From Nitrospira sp. (GTDB taxonomy: Bacteria > Nitrospirota > Nitrospiria > Nitrospirales > Nitrospiraceae): a DNA stretch of 41,183 nucleotides. The stretch is taken from the NCBI GenBank assembly GCA_016788465.1, contig JAEURV010000141.1, positions 1-41,183 of the forward strand, given 5' to 3'. The position numbers were made by a program, and so were the translations under genes. This document shows positions 15,654-23,390 of this stretch, piece by piece. The notes below the pieces were generated by a model. That model made no database searches and had not been told where the DNA came from. It was given only the letters and a program-made list of their open reading frames with translations. Numbering within the stretch: the stretch's first letter is position 1; each line of letters opens with the position of its first letter.

Positions 15654-17504
15654 ATGAGCGACGGAGCACAGGTGGCGCTCGTCAATATGCCGTTCAGCTA
15701 CGCCAAGTATCCTTCCATCCAACTTGGCACGCTATCCACGCTGCTCAAATCCCACGGCATTCCCGTCGATTGTCACCACTTGAACGTGCGGTTTGCCCAC
15801 CTGATTGGGGTTGAATTACACGAGAGTATTTGCGAGAAACGGGCGCTTTTTGGCGAGTGGCTATTTTCCTCCTTGCTGTTTAAGGAGAATCCGAAATGGG
15901 CGGAGTATCCGCAGATTTTCAAACCCGTGTTTGAGCATGCGGCCCGTGAGAGTGGCAAACCGGTAGGCTATTTTGAAGAGGTTGCAACGCGCATTGCGCC
16001 TCAGTTTTTGACTTGGGCGTTGCGCTCCATCGATTGGGGACAATACAAGCTGCTCGGTTTTACCTCGACGTTCGACCAGAACGTGGCCAGCCTGACGCTC
16101 GCCAAATTAATCAAGGATCTCTATCCGGAGATTACGATTGTGTTCGGCGGCGCAAACTTCGATGGAGAAATGGGACTTGAGCATCTGCGGGCTTTCCCCT
16201 TTATCGATTATGTGGTGATCGGGGAGGGTGAGCAGACCTTTCTCCCGTTTGTCCGCCAGATTTTGGACGGCCACATGGACCATATTCCTGACGGTGTTGC
16301 CTATCGGCAGGAAGGACAAATCCGGTTCACGCCGAATCAGGGGCTCTTTTCGGATTTCGCGAAGACCGGCCCACCCGATTACGATGACTACTATCATCTG
16401 CTTGCAGAGCTTGGCCAGACGGCGCAGGGGTTGGATCGTATTCTCTTGTACGAAGGCTCACGAGGCTGTTGGTGGGGTGAAAAGCATCATTGTACATTTT
16501 GTGGGTTGAATGCTCAGAGCATGAAATTTCGTGCGAAAGCTCCGGAGCAAGTGCTGAATGAGATTGCCGACCTCTCGCAACGCTATGATGCTGTTCGGTT
16601 TCGATTGGTCGATAACATTATCGATATGGGCTATATCGATCATCTGTTCGGTAAATTGGCGGAGAGTCATTGCGACTTGGATGTGTTCATCGAGACCAAG
16701 AGCAATCTGCAGAAGAAGCAGATTAAGACCTTGGCTGCGGGTGGTGTGAAGTGCATGCAGCCTGGGCTGGAAAGCCTGAGCCTGAATCAGCTGCGCGCGA
16801 TGGACAAGGGTGCCACGCCGATGCAGAACATCGTCTGCTTGAAGTGGAGTCAGTACTATCTTGTGATGGTGTCGTGGAATATCTTGCTGGGGTTCCCAGG
16901 GGAGACCAACGAGGATTACCAACGCCAACTCGATCTGATTCCCTCCCTGCTCCATCTACAGCCACCAGAAGCGACAGGCAAGTTTTGGCTACAGCGGTTC
17001 AGTCCCTACTTCACCAGGCCACACGAATATGGAGTCCGCATCACTGGACCAGGGATGGCTTACGAATATGTGTATGATGCGAGGCAGGTCGATCTGAAGA
17101 AAATCGCCTATGATTTCGAGTACGAACTCGACAACTGGCGGGTCGATCCGCACCTGTACCAGGAACTCGTCGCTGCGATCGAGGTCTGGCAGCGAATGCA
17201 CCAGTCAGGCGATAAGCCGTTCCTCTATTATTCCAAGGCGCCCACCTACGTGACGGTCTACGACGGGCGCAATCCAAGAGAGCCTACGCGGCGGCGGTAT
17301 GAAGGGCTGGCAGCGTTGGTGATTGAGATCTGCAACGAATCCGCGAAAGGTATAGAGCAGATTCGTGCCGCAGTAGCAGGTCGAGCAGTCTGCGAGGACA
17401 CGGTTCTCGTTCCAATCGTGAATGACCTCACCACGCAGCATATCTTGTACGAAGAGCGTGGCAAGTACTTCACGTTGGCGATTCCGGAAAATCCGCACCT
17501 CTGA
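15654..17504 (+). CDS. B12-dependent radical SAM protein, RiPP-maturase type (TIGR03975-like)
   Basis: The 616-residue protein begins with a cobalamin-binding-like domain (residues 6-200: VALVNMPFSYAKYPSIQLGTL, VFGGANFDGE, YVVIGEGE). A radical SAM domain follows. Its cluster site is C272-x7-C280-x2-C283 within SRGCWWGEKHHCTFCGLN, the spacing and wording of the family annotated as ribosomal-peptide maturation radical SAM protein 1 / C-methyltransferase. Residues 480-616 form an extra C-terminal domain. Family members modify peptide precursors. No precursor, transporter or protease is adjacent, so this looks like an orphan. It lies 40 bases after phhB and ends back-to-back with the gene at 17505. 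Confidence 0.88.
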   Translation: MSDGAQVALVNMPFSYAKYPSIQLGTLSTLLKSHGIPVDCHHLNVRFAHLIGVELHESICEKRALFGEWLFSSLLFKENPKWAEYPQIFKPVFEHAARESGKPVGYFEEVATRIAPQFLTWALRSIDWGQYKLLGFTSTFDQNVASLTLAKLIKDLYPEITIVFGGANFDGEMGLEHLRAFPFIDYVVIGEGEQTFLPFVRQILDGHMDHIPDGVAYRQEGQIRFTPNQGLFSDFAKTGPPDYDDYYHLLAELGQTAQGLDRILLYEGSRGCWWGEKHHCTFCGLNAQSMKFRAKAPEQVLNEIADLSQRYDAVRFRLVDNIIDMGYIDHLFGKLAESHCDLDVFIETKSNLQKKQIKTLAAGGVKCMQPGLESLSLNQLRAMDKGATPMQNIVCLKWSQYYLVMVSWNILLGFPGETNEDYQRQLDLIPSLLHLQPPEATGKFWLQRFSPYFTRPHEYGVRITGPGMAYEYVYDARQVDLKKIAYDFEYELDNWRVDPHLYQELVAAIEVWQRMHQSGDKPFLYYSKAPTYVTVYDGRNPREPTRRRYEGLAALVIEICNESAKGIEQIRAAVAGRAVCEDTVLVPIVNDLTTQHILYEERGKYFTLAIPENPHL

Positions 17505-17837
17505 TTACATCGACAGTTTCTCAGCTATGTTGCGCATCTGCACACCGTGGATGAGCGAGGCGCCGCCGCGGATGGCGCAAGCGACGTGGATGGCTTCGGT
17601 CATCTCTTCGACATTGGATCCCTTTTCAAGCGACGCTTGTGTGTAGGCATCAATGCAGTAGGGACATTGCACGGTGTGGGCGACGGCGAGGGCGATGAGC
17701 GTTTTCTCCCGTTCGGTCAGGGCACCTTCAGCAAAGACGGCGTCGTAGTAGCCCTTGAACTTTTCCCACAAAGCCTTATTGCCCTTCCCAATATCAGCAA
17801 ACTTCCCTAAATCATGCGAATGATAATACGAATCCAT
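17505..17837 (-). CDS. Peroxidase-like carboxymuconolactone-decarboxylase-family protein (arsenosugar-associated type)
   Basis: The 110-residue all-helical AhpD-like protein has the redox pair C58-P-Y-C61 in AVAHTVQCPYCIDAYTQ, and the stretch HVACAIRGGASLIHGVQM. The wording MDSYYHSHDLGKFADIGK and EGALTEREKTLIALAVAH closely fits the family annotated as arsenosugar biosynthesis-associated peroxidase-like protein. That family normally accompanies radical SAM and methyltransferase genes of arsenosugar synthesis; none is in the window. ATG 17837 follows GAGGAGGTTCCC. The stop is adjacent to that of the radical SAM gene. Confidence 0.85.
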   Translation of the reverse strand: MDSYYHSHDLGKFADIGKGNKALWEKFKGYYDAVFAEGALTEREKTLIALAVAHTVQCPYCIDAYTQASLEKGSNVEEMTEAIHVACAIRGGASLIHGVQMRNIAEKLSM

Positions 17838-17894
17838 GGGAACCTCCTCTTTCGATTCGGATATGAAGAGAAAAGAGAGCGGGCAGCGAAACGG

Positions 17895-18176
17895 TCAGGC
17901 ATTGCCGGGAGGGGTCGGGTCGACCTGAGCCAGGGCTTTGGAGAATCGCTCACCGACGATATCGGTTGCCTTGGCCATGAGGTCGACCACTTCTTGCCAT
18001 TCAGCGGGCAGCAGGTCCTGTTTCAACTGCGGATGGATGGCCCATTGGGCTTCAACCTGAGTGCCTTTGCGGCTGACCAACACGCGGAGCAACTCTACTT
18101 CCCAGGCCTGGTCGTTCGGATTGTCGCTGGAAGCTGATGTGTTCGGTTGTTCGGAAGGAGGAAGGGCGCGTGCCAT
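17895..18176 (-). CDS. Hypothetical protein, 93 residues
   Basis: I do not recognise the family. The frame opens at 18209, but ATG 18176 has AAAGGA 7 bases upstream and is preferred. The protein is soluble and acidic: a flexible Ser/Pro/Asn-rich front (about 1-25), then a compact core (WEVELLRVLVSRKGTQVEAQWAIHPQLKQ) and a helix (WQEVVDLMAKATDIVGERF). It lies upstream of, and in the same direction as, the peroxidase-like gene (57-base gap), so co-transcription is possible. Confidence 0.58.
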   Translation of the reverse strand: MARALPPSEQPNTSASSDNPNDQAWEVELLRVLVSRKGTQVEAQWAIHPQLKQDLLPAEWQEVVDLMAKATDIVGERFSKALAQVDPTPPGNA

Positions 18177-18254
18177 GAGATCCTTTGTCGGTAAGTCGTT
18201 CGACAGCATACCGCATCTTCTGTCGTATTGTATATCTGCGTCACGGACATGCTT

Positions 18255-19079
18255 CTATAGAGGTGATTGGTTCAGCACGGCGAGCATCGCTTCGTGGATC
18301 CATCCGTTGCTGGCCACGAGTTCCTGCCCATAGATGGAGAGGGTCTTCCCGCTGAAATCGGTCAAGCGCCCGCCGGCTTCACGGGCGATGACTGAGCCGG
18401 CTGCCATGTCCCAAGGGCTGAGCCGCACCTCCCAGAATCCGTCAAAACGCCCGGCTGCCACATAGCACAGGTCTAACGCAGCCGATCCCGTTCGTCTCAA
18501 CCCTTGAGCTTTCAGAGCAAACTTCACGAAGTGATCGAGGTTGTTCCGCTTGGTTTCTCGGATGTCGTAGGCGAAACCGGTGACTAAGAGGCTGCCGTCG
18601 AGAGTCTGTGTCGCGGATACATGGAGAGGCCGACCGTTTACGTGTGCTCCGCGACCTTCAATAGCTGTGAACAATTCATTCCGTGAAGGGTCGAAAACGA
18701 CACCGATGATACATCGTCCATCGTATTCCAAACCAATGGAGACGCAATAAGTGGGATAGCCATGCGCAAAATTCGTGGTTCCATCGAGTGGGTCAATAAT
18801 CCATCGATAGGGGGAAATCCCGGCATCGTCGGGCCCCCGCTCTTCGGCCAGGATGTGATGATCAGGAAAGCGAGTCTTCAGGTGATCGATCACGCACTGT
18901 TCTGCGGCACGGTCGGCATCGGTGACCAGATTGATGGGGTTCTTGTATTCGATCTGAAATCCGGTTGCTGCATAGCGAAGTAAGAGGGATCCGGCTGCTT
19001 GACTAGCTTCAACTGCAGCTTGAAGCAGGATATCTTGTGAGGGTGATTCATGAGGACTTGGCACGCCCGATTGTAACAT
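18255..19079 (-). CDS. suhB: Inositol-1-monophosphatase family protein
   Basis: A Mg-dependent phosphatase of the FIG superfamily; in bacteria these hydrolyse inositol phosphates or related sugar phosphates and may assist rRNA transcription (SuhB). Metal-site motifs are present: LAEERG with the metal Glu, WIIDPLDGTTNFAHG, and the C-terminal WDMAAGSVIAREAGG. The frame is open to 19139, but the extension is hydrophobic and has no family match, so ATG 19079 is chosen (274 residues). Substrate cannot be read from sequence. The upstream region is shared with the divergent HARE-HTH gene. Confidence 0.9.
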   Translation of the reverse strand: MLQSGVPSPHESPSQDILLQAAVEASQAAGSLLLRYAATGFQIEYKNPINLVTDADRAAEQCVIDHLKTRFPDHHILAEERGPDDAGISPYRWIIDPLDGTTNFAHGYPTYCVSIGLEYDGRCIIGVVFDPSRNELFTAIEGRGAHVNGRPLHVSATQTLDGSLLVTGFAYDIRETKRNNLDHFVKFALKAQGLRRTGSAALDLCYVAAGRFDGFWEVRLSPWDMAAGSVIAREAGGRLTDFSGKTLSIYGQELVASNGWIHEAMLAVLNQSPL

Positions 19080-19188
19080 ACCCGAACTTGCAGCTAACAA
19101 GAAACCTGCTACTCTTGACAAGACAAGCCTTATGATCACCGATCATTCAAGGATTACTTGCTTGCAAGAGACAGAAATGAATAGACAA

Positions 19189-19208
19189 TGTATTATTCGA
19201 ATAATACA
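19189..19208. promoter_or_regulatory. Perfect 20-bp palindrome (operator candidate)
   Basis: TGTATTATTC followed directly by its reverse complement GAATAATACA. It ends two bases before the -35 box of the promoter at 19211. Position and perfection suggest the binding site of a dimeric regulator that acts on this promoter and perhaps on the divergent phosphatase gene. Confidence 0.7.
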
Positions 19209-19210
19209 AG

Positions 19211-19239
19211 TTGACAAGGTTTATATGCAATGATATAAA
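19211..19239 (+). promoter_or_regulatory. Near-consensus sigma-70 promoter for the HARE-HTH gene
   Basis: TTGACA (19211-19216), a 17-base spacer, and TATAAA (19234-19239) preceded by TGA, an extended -10. Transcription should start near 19246, giving a leader of about 20 bases before GTG 19266. It is the best promoter I see in the window. Confidence 0.82.
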
Positions 19240-19265
19240 GCAAGCATGCTTTATGTGGGGGTCTT

Positions 19266-19781
19266 GTGGAGGAGTTGAGAGATATTCTCGTTGGTCTGGA
19301 GCAACGGATCAGCGCCTATAAGAGTCGGTATCAGGAGCTCGAGAAGAAGCGTCGCCGGCTCGATGACGAGATTGCCACCATCAAAAAGTACCTTGAACTT
19401 GCTGAAACCCTCTATCGTGTCGAGGCCGACAAGGCCAAGCTTGCCAGTCTTTCCAACCAGATTATTACCACGGATGATTCCAAGGGAATTCGGCCGGTTC
19501 CTGTTATGGATGTGACCGATCAGTCTAGAGAAATTCTACTTGGACGGAGTAAGTATGTGGGGAAGAGTGTTCCGCAGGCTGCCTATGAAATACTCCGGGA
19601 ATCCAATCGAGCCATGCATGCAAAGGAGCTCGTTCAACGGTTGATCGAAGGGGGGTTGCAGATTAAAGGGAAAACCCCGCTGACGTCGATCGCTACCTCG
19701 CTCAAGCGTGACAAGCGCTTTAGAAAGGTCGGACCCAATACGTTTGAAGCGTTGGACGACATGTTGATTCAAGCCGTCTAA
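19266..19781 (+). CDS. HARE-HTH (winged-helix) protein with N-terminal coiled coil
   Basis: The 171-residue protein has a charged coiled coil at residues 1-60 (LEQRISAYKSRYQELEKKRRRLDDEI), a linker, and a C-terminal winged helix at about 98-165: KSVPQAAYEILRESNRAMHAKELVQRLIEGGLQIKGKTPLTSIATSL, with DKRFRKVGPNTFEA. This pattern is the HARE-HTH domain found in bacterial RNA-polymerase delta factor, restriction systems and eukaryotic chromatin proteins. It probably binds DNA or polymerase. GTG 19266 follows GGGGG. The promoter and palindrome upstream suggest tight, perhaps self, control. Confidence 0.8.
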   Translation: MEELRDILVGLEQRISAYKSRYQELEKKRRRLDDEIATIKKYLELAETLYRVEADKAKLASLSNQIITTDDSKGIRPVPVMDVTDQSREILLGRSKYVGKSVPQAAYEILRESNRAMHAKELVQRLIEGGLQIKGKTPLTSIATSLKRDKRFRKVGPNTFEALDDMLIQAV

Positions 19782-19832
19782 GTGGTTGGTACTCATGGGC
19801 CAAACTTGACAATGCGAAGGGGGGTGAGACTC

Positions 19833-19874
19833 TTGGCAACGAAGAAGGCAGCAGCAAAGAAGAAGAAGAAGTAA
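19833..19874 (+). CDS. Lysine-rich micro-ORF, 13 residues
   Basis: TTG 19833 lies 8 bases after AAGGGGGG. The encoded peptide is MATKKAAAKKKKK, then TAA. An in-frame ATG at 19812 would give a 20-residue form. The composition recalls the alanine/lysine tails of bacterial histone-like proteins. It sits 51 bases after the HARE-HTH gene and before a strong hairpin, so it could be the last unit of that transcript. A remnant of a longer basic protein is the alternative. Confidence 0.4.
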   Translation: MATKKAAAKKKKK

Positions 19875-19890
19875 CCCCAATGTGATGTGA

Positions 19891-19924
19891 TACGCCGAGG
19901 GTGAGGTTCCTCACCCTCGGCGTA
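19891..19924. terminator. Strong hairpin, probable bidirectional transcript end
   Basis: TACGCCGAGGGTGAGG and its reverse complement form a 16-bp stem around two central T's, between the HARE-HTH unit and the facing lpxC gene. There is no T-run on either side, so it is either a non-canonical terminator or an RNA-stabilising stem shared by both 3' ends. Confidence 0.6.
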
Positions 19925-20008
19925 CCATCCTACGATGTCTCTGATTATCTCGTGCGAGTAGTCCTACCAAAACAACGACAATTCGCTGAACAGAAGAAGT
20001 TCTGTAAG

Positions 20009-20938
20009 CTAAGACGCCTGCAGTGCCACAGCTGGTTGGAGTGGAGTACTATACGGGGTGGCACGTACTTCTGCCTCTGAAGAATCAGTGTTCAGCAACG
20101 TCCACTTGTCTGGCTGAGACAGGATTTGTTGGACCAGCCTGGTATGGAGGGCATGCCCTGACCGATCTGCAACAATGTGCCCAATGAATGGCATTCCTAA
20201 GAGCGAAAAATCACCGATCAGGTCCAGGATTTTGTGACGGACGAATTCATCGTCAAATCGGAGGCCGGATTGATTGACGATACCGTCACCCGAGAGGACA
20301 ACCGTATTATCGAGTGTCCCACCTTTTCCAAGTCCACGAGCCCACAAGGCTTGAACCTCTTGAAGGAAGCCAAATGTCCGGGCCTCCGCAATTTCATTCT
20401 CAAAGGTACCGACTGAGCAATCATAGTCATACGTCTGCGTTTTGATCAGAGGGTGATCGTAGTGAATTGAATATGTAATACGGGGCGTCGTGGATGGCTC
20501 AATTCGTACCCGCTTTGAGCCGTCGGTGATTTCAATCGGAGCCATGATCTTGAGAAATGACTGCTTCCGTTCTTGGGACACTACGCCGGCAGACTGAATC
20601 AGCCTGACGAATGGCGCAGCGCTTCCATCCATGACCGGGACCTCGGCGGCCGTCACCTCAATGAAGGCGTTGTCGATATCCATGCCGGACAGGGCCGCCA
20701 GTAAATGCTCAATAGTTTGGACCTGAAATCCATTTCCTTTGATGGCGGTGCACAATTCCGTTGGGATCTTATGCTCGATGGAAACAGGTAGATAGGCATC
20801 AACGTCCGAAGTGCGGTTGACGAAAACGATGCCGGTGTCTGGCGGCGCAGGCCGCAGCGTGATTGACGCAGATTGGCCTGAGTGGAGCCCTACTCCGGAA
20901 CAAGTGACCGCTGATGCTAAGGTTTGTTGATTCCGCAC
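20009..20938 (-). CDS. lpxC: UDP-3-O-acyl-N-acetylglucosamine deacetylase
   Basis: The committed zinc-dependent step of lipid A synthesis, which shows an LPS-bearing outer membrane. The 309-residue protein has the two repeated domains of LpxC. Zinc ligands are H78 in TIEHLLAAL and the His/Asp pair in FVRHKILDLIGD; VTAAEVPVMDGSAAPF and a late HALHTRLVQQI with the catalytic His are also seen. Start is GTG 20938 behind GGGAGGA, giving MRNQQTLASAVTCSGVGLHSG, the usual opening. It is monocistronic and faces the HARE-HTH gene. Confidence 0.96.
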   Translation of the reverse strand: MRNQQTLASAVTCSGVGLHSGQSASITLRPAPPDTGIVFVNRTSDVDAYLPVSIEHKIPTELCTAIKGNGFQVQTIEHLLAALSGMDIDNAFIEVTAAEVPVMDGSAAPFVRLIQSAGVVSQERKQSFLKIMAPIEITDGSKRVRIEPSTTPRITYSIHYDHPLIKTQTYDYDCSVGTFENEIAEARTFGFLQEVQALWARGLGKGGTLDNTVVLSGDGIVNQSGLRFDDEFVRHKILDLIGDFSLLGMPFIGHIVADRSGHALHTRLVQQILSQPDKWTLLNTDSSEAEVRATPYSTPLQPAVALQAS

Positions 20939-21479
20939 AAGTCCTCCCTCGTTAGAATCTCATTCCCAAGGCACCATTCGCCCAAAAAGATATCAGCAAT
21001 TAATGTGCCACGGTATAATTATCATAACAGCATGATTTTAAATGTAAAGTATTAATTCTGAAAAATATCAATCTGTATCTAAAAAGACACATCTGTGTGT
21101 TTCGCAAGGCTCAAGGTGTAGACAAATATTAATTTCGTCATCATGAACCAAGGATTATGGGGCATCCGATAAAAAGTGTCGGTGTCTTAGGTGACTCTGA
21201 GTTCTCCTGGAAAGGTGATGAGTAGAGCGGACCCCTCTTTCGGAAGGCACAATCATCAGCCAAATTCACACGGGAGCTCACTGGACCAGCATTTGTGTGT
21301 TGCGACCTGTGAGGAGATCGTTGATCTATCACGATAGTTGGGAGATGGGAGAGATGAGTACATGAATCATGAGGATGTGGAGCAAGGGGAAACGCGATTC
21401 CGAGGGATAGACCGGGTCTTAACTTCCTTGGGCGGGAAACCGATTAAGAATAGGAAAACCGCATAACGGCTAAGTGATC
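20939..21479. other. 540-base divergent gap upstream of lpxC and the kinase array
   Basis: The part at 20985-21140 is clearly A+T-rich, with TATAAT at 21014-21019 and a CACA-TC-TGTG dyad near 21092-21101, so promoters for one or both sides are likely here. I found no matching -35 box. A 15-codon frame starts at 21362 (MNHEDVEQGETRFRG) without a good start site. No known riboswitch was recognised. Confidence 0.4.
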
Positions 21480-23390
21480 ATGAATGTCAGTCCCCTTGTT
21501 TGGATCAGTTTTGGTCTGATGAGTCTCACGCTCAGCCTTATGCTGGCCGGCGATGCCTTGGTAAATCTGGTCCCTAACCGTGATTATCAGGACTTTGAAT
21601 ATCGTCGCGATGTGGCCGAGGCCTTGGCGGTTCAATATTCAGCCTTGGCAGAGCATGATCAGGTTGGGACCATCAAACTGTCAATGGAACGGTTCGTTCA
21701 GCGGAATCCTGACATCCGCTCGTTGGCGCTAATTCTTAAGAGTGGAGATGTTCTTGCACAGATCGGTGATCATGCTCACACGTGGGTACAGTCATCCGGT
21801 GACGCATCATCACTGGAGTTTCTCCAAGTCCCGATCTTTGCCGGCGACCGGCCGTGGGGTGTGCTTCAGGTCGCGTTTCGCAAATCGGATGTGTCAGCGG
21901 CAGAGCGTTTCCTGAGCGATCCTTGGGTGCGCTTCCTCGCCTTCGTCAGCGTGATGGGCTTTATCGGTTATCTGATCTTCATGAAACGTACCCTGCGCCA
22001 GCTGGATCCTTCCGGCATAGTTCCCTCCCGAGTAAAAGCCGCATTGGATGCCCTGACGCAGGGTGTGGTCATGATCGATACCCGGGACCTCATTGTGCTC
22101 ACCAACGATGCATTTAGCCGAGCAGTGGGCAAATCGGTCCAGGCGTTGATCGGAACCGATCTTGGATCGCTTTCATGGAAATCCGTTCATGCGACAGAGA
22201 GAACGTCGGTGCATCCATGGACCCAAGCAGTCATGGACCGACAGCCGCATGACAATATTCCGTTACTGCTGACGCAGCCAAACGGCGAGCTGCGGAAATT
22301 TATCGTGAATACAGTGCCGATTATGGATGACGGGATAATCGTGCGAGGGGCGTTGGTTTCGTTTCACGACGTCACAGAGCTGGATCGGGCCAATTCGCAA
22401 CTGAAGGAAGCCAATACTGAGTTAGAGGTGTCCCGCGTTCAGATTCTCAAGAAGAATCAGGAGCTCGAGGTGACCAACACGAACCTGCATATCGAGATGG
22501 ATCATCGAAGAAAAGCGGAAGCGGAAAAGGAAAAGCTCTATCAGCAACTTATGAATGCTTCACGCCAGGCAGGTATGGCGGATGTGGCCTCAAGCGTACT
22601 TCATAACGTCGGTAATGTGCTCAACAGTATCAACGTCTCGACGGATACGTTGCTGAAGACGCTCAAGAAACCGATGGTGGGGGATGTCTGTCGCATCGCG
22701 GCATTGTTCAATGAGCATCAGAACAATCTGCAGTCATTTCTGACGGCTGATCCAAAGGGGAAGCAAATTCCTTCTTATCTGGGACTGGTTGCCGAATCGC
22801 TCAGTGGAAGCCATCAGACGATCCAACAGGAACTCGACTCGCTGGTCAAAAAAGTCGATCACATCAAGCAAGTGATTATGTCGCAGCAAGATATTGCGCG
22901 TGCGGGGAGTATTCGGGAGCCTGTCTCGGTTGAGGATATGATGGAGCAGGCGTTGGTGATGGCGATGCCGGAGCCGGAGAAGTATGACATTCAGGTGCTG
23001 CGAGAATATCGTCCTATCCCTACGATCATGACGGATCGACATCAGGTGCTGCAGGTCTTGGTGAATCTCATCACTAATGCCAAGAATGCCATGGTTGAGC
23101 ATCCGGATAGTACACGCCGTCTCACTTTAAGACTGGGGGTGCCGACCGGCAGTGCCTTCGCGCGATTGGAAGTGGTCGATACCGGTGGGGGGATCAAGGC
23201 TGAAAACCTCCCGAAACTGTTTGCGCAGGGCTTTACCACGAGAAGGGCTGGTCATGGGTTGGGGCTGCATAGTTCCGCCATTGTCGCCAAGAATCTCGGG
23301 GGTGCGTTACAGGCGCAGAGTGCCGGTGAAGGACAGGGTGCGACGTTCACACTGGATCTGCCGCTGGTCCTTGTCGAGTCTGCGGCATGA
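21480..23390 (+). CDS. Membrane-bound PAS sensor histidine kinase
   Basis: About 636 residues (numbers here count from GTG 21474; ATG 21480 is preferred, no strong ribosome binding site for either). TM1 is near 8-28, then an extracytoplasmic sensor region (30-150) and TM2 near 152-170. A PAS domain follows (about 188-305, LDALTQGVVMIDTRDLIVLTN) and a coiled coil (305-365). The dimerisation/phosphoacceptor helix holds H377 in MADVASSVLHNVGNVLNSI. The HATPase has LVNLITNAKNAM, VVDTGGGI and GHGLGLHSSA. It overlaps the next gene by ATGA, so it should be the input of the receiver array that follows. The ligand is unknown. Confidence 0.9.
   Translation: MNVSPLVWISFGLMSLTLSLMLAGDALVNLVPNRDYQDFEYRRDVAEALAVQYSALAEHDQVGTIKLSMERFVQRNPDIRSLALILKSGDVLAQIGDHAHTWVQSSGDASSLEFLQVPIFAGDRPWGVLQVAFRKSDVSAAERFLSDPWVRFLAFVSVMGFIGYLIFMKRTLRQLDPSGIVPSRVKAALDALTQGVVMIDTRDLIVLTNDAFSRAVGKSVQALIGTDLGSLSWKSVHATERTSVHPWTQAVMDRQPHDNIPLLLTQPNGELRKFIVNTVPIMDDGIIVRGALVSFHDVTELDRANSQLKEANTELEVSRVQILKKNQELEVTNTNLHIEMDHRRKAEAEKEKLYQQLMNASRQAGMADVASSVLHNVGNVLNSINVSTDTLLKTLKKPMVGDVCRIAALFNEHQNNLQSFLTADPKGKQIPSYLGLVAESLSGSHQTIQQELDSLVKKVDHIKQVIMSQQDIARAGSIREPVSVEDMMEQALVMAMPEPEKYDIQVLREYRPIPTIMTDRHQVLQVLVNLITNAKNAMVEHPDSTRRLTLRLGVPTGSAFARLEVVDTGGGIKAENLPKLFAQGFTTRRAGHGLGLHSSAIVAKNLGGALQAQSAGEGQGATFTLDLPLVLVESAA

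Noticed and set aside
17505-17837. Selenocysteine in the peroxidase-like gene
   Set aside because: The redox pair is encoded as two ordinary cysteines (CPYC), and no in-frame TGA is present.
21362-21409. 15-codon frame before the membrane kinase (MNHEDVEQGETRFRG)
   Set aside because: There is no ribosome binding site, and the sequence is too short to separate from chance.
21410-21479. Possible cyclic di-GMP riboswitch upstream of the kinase array
   Set aside because: Only loosely similar words (GAAACCG, AAAACCG) were seen; the conserved core and paired arms could not be drawn.
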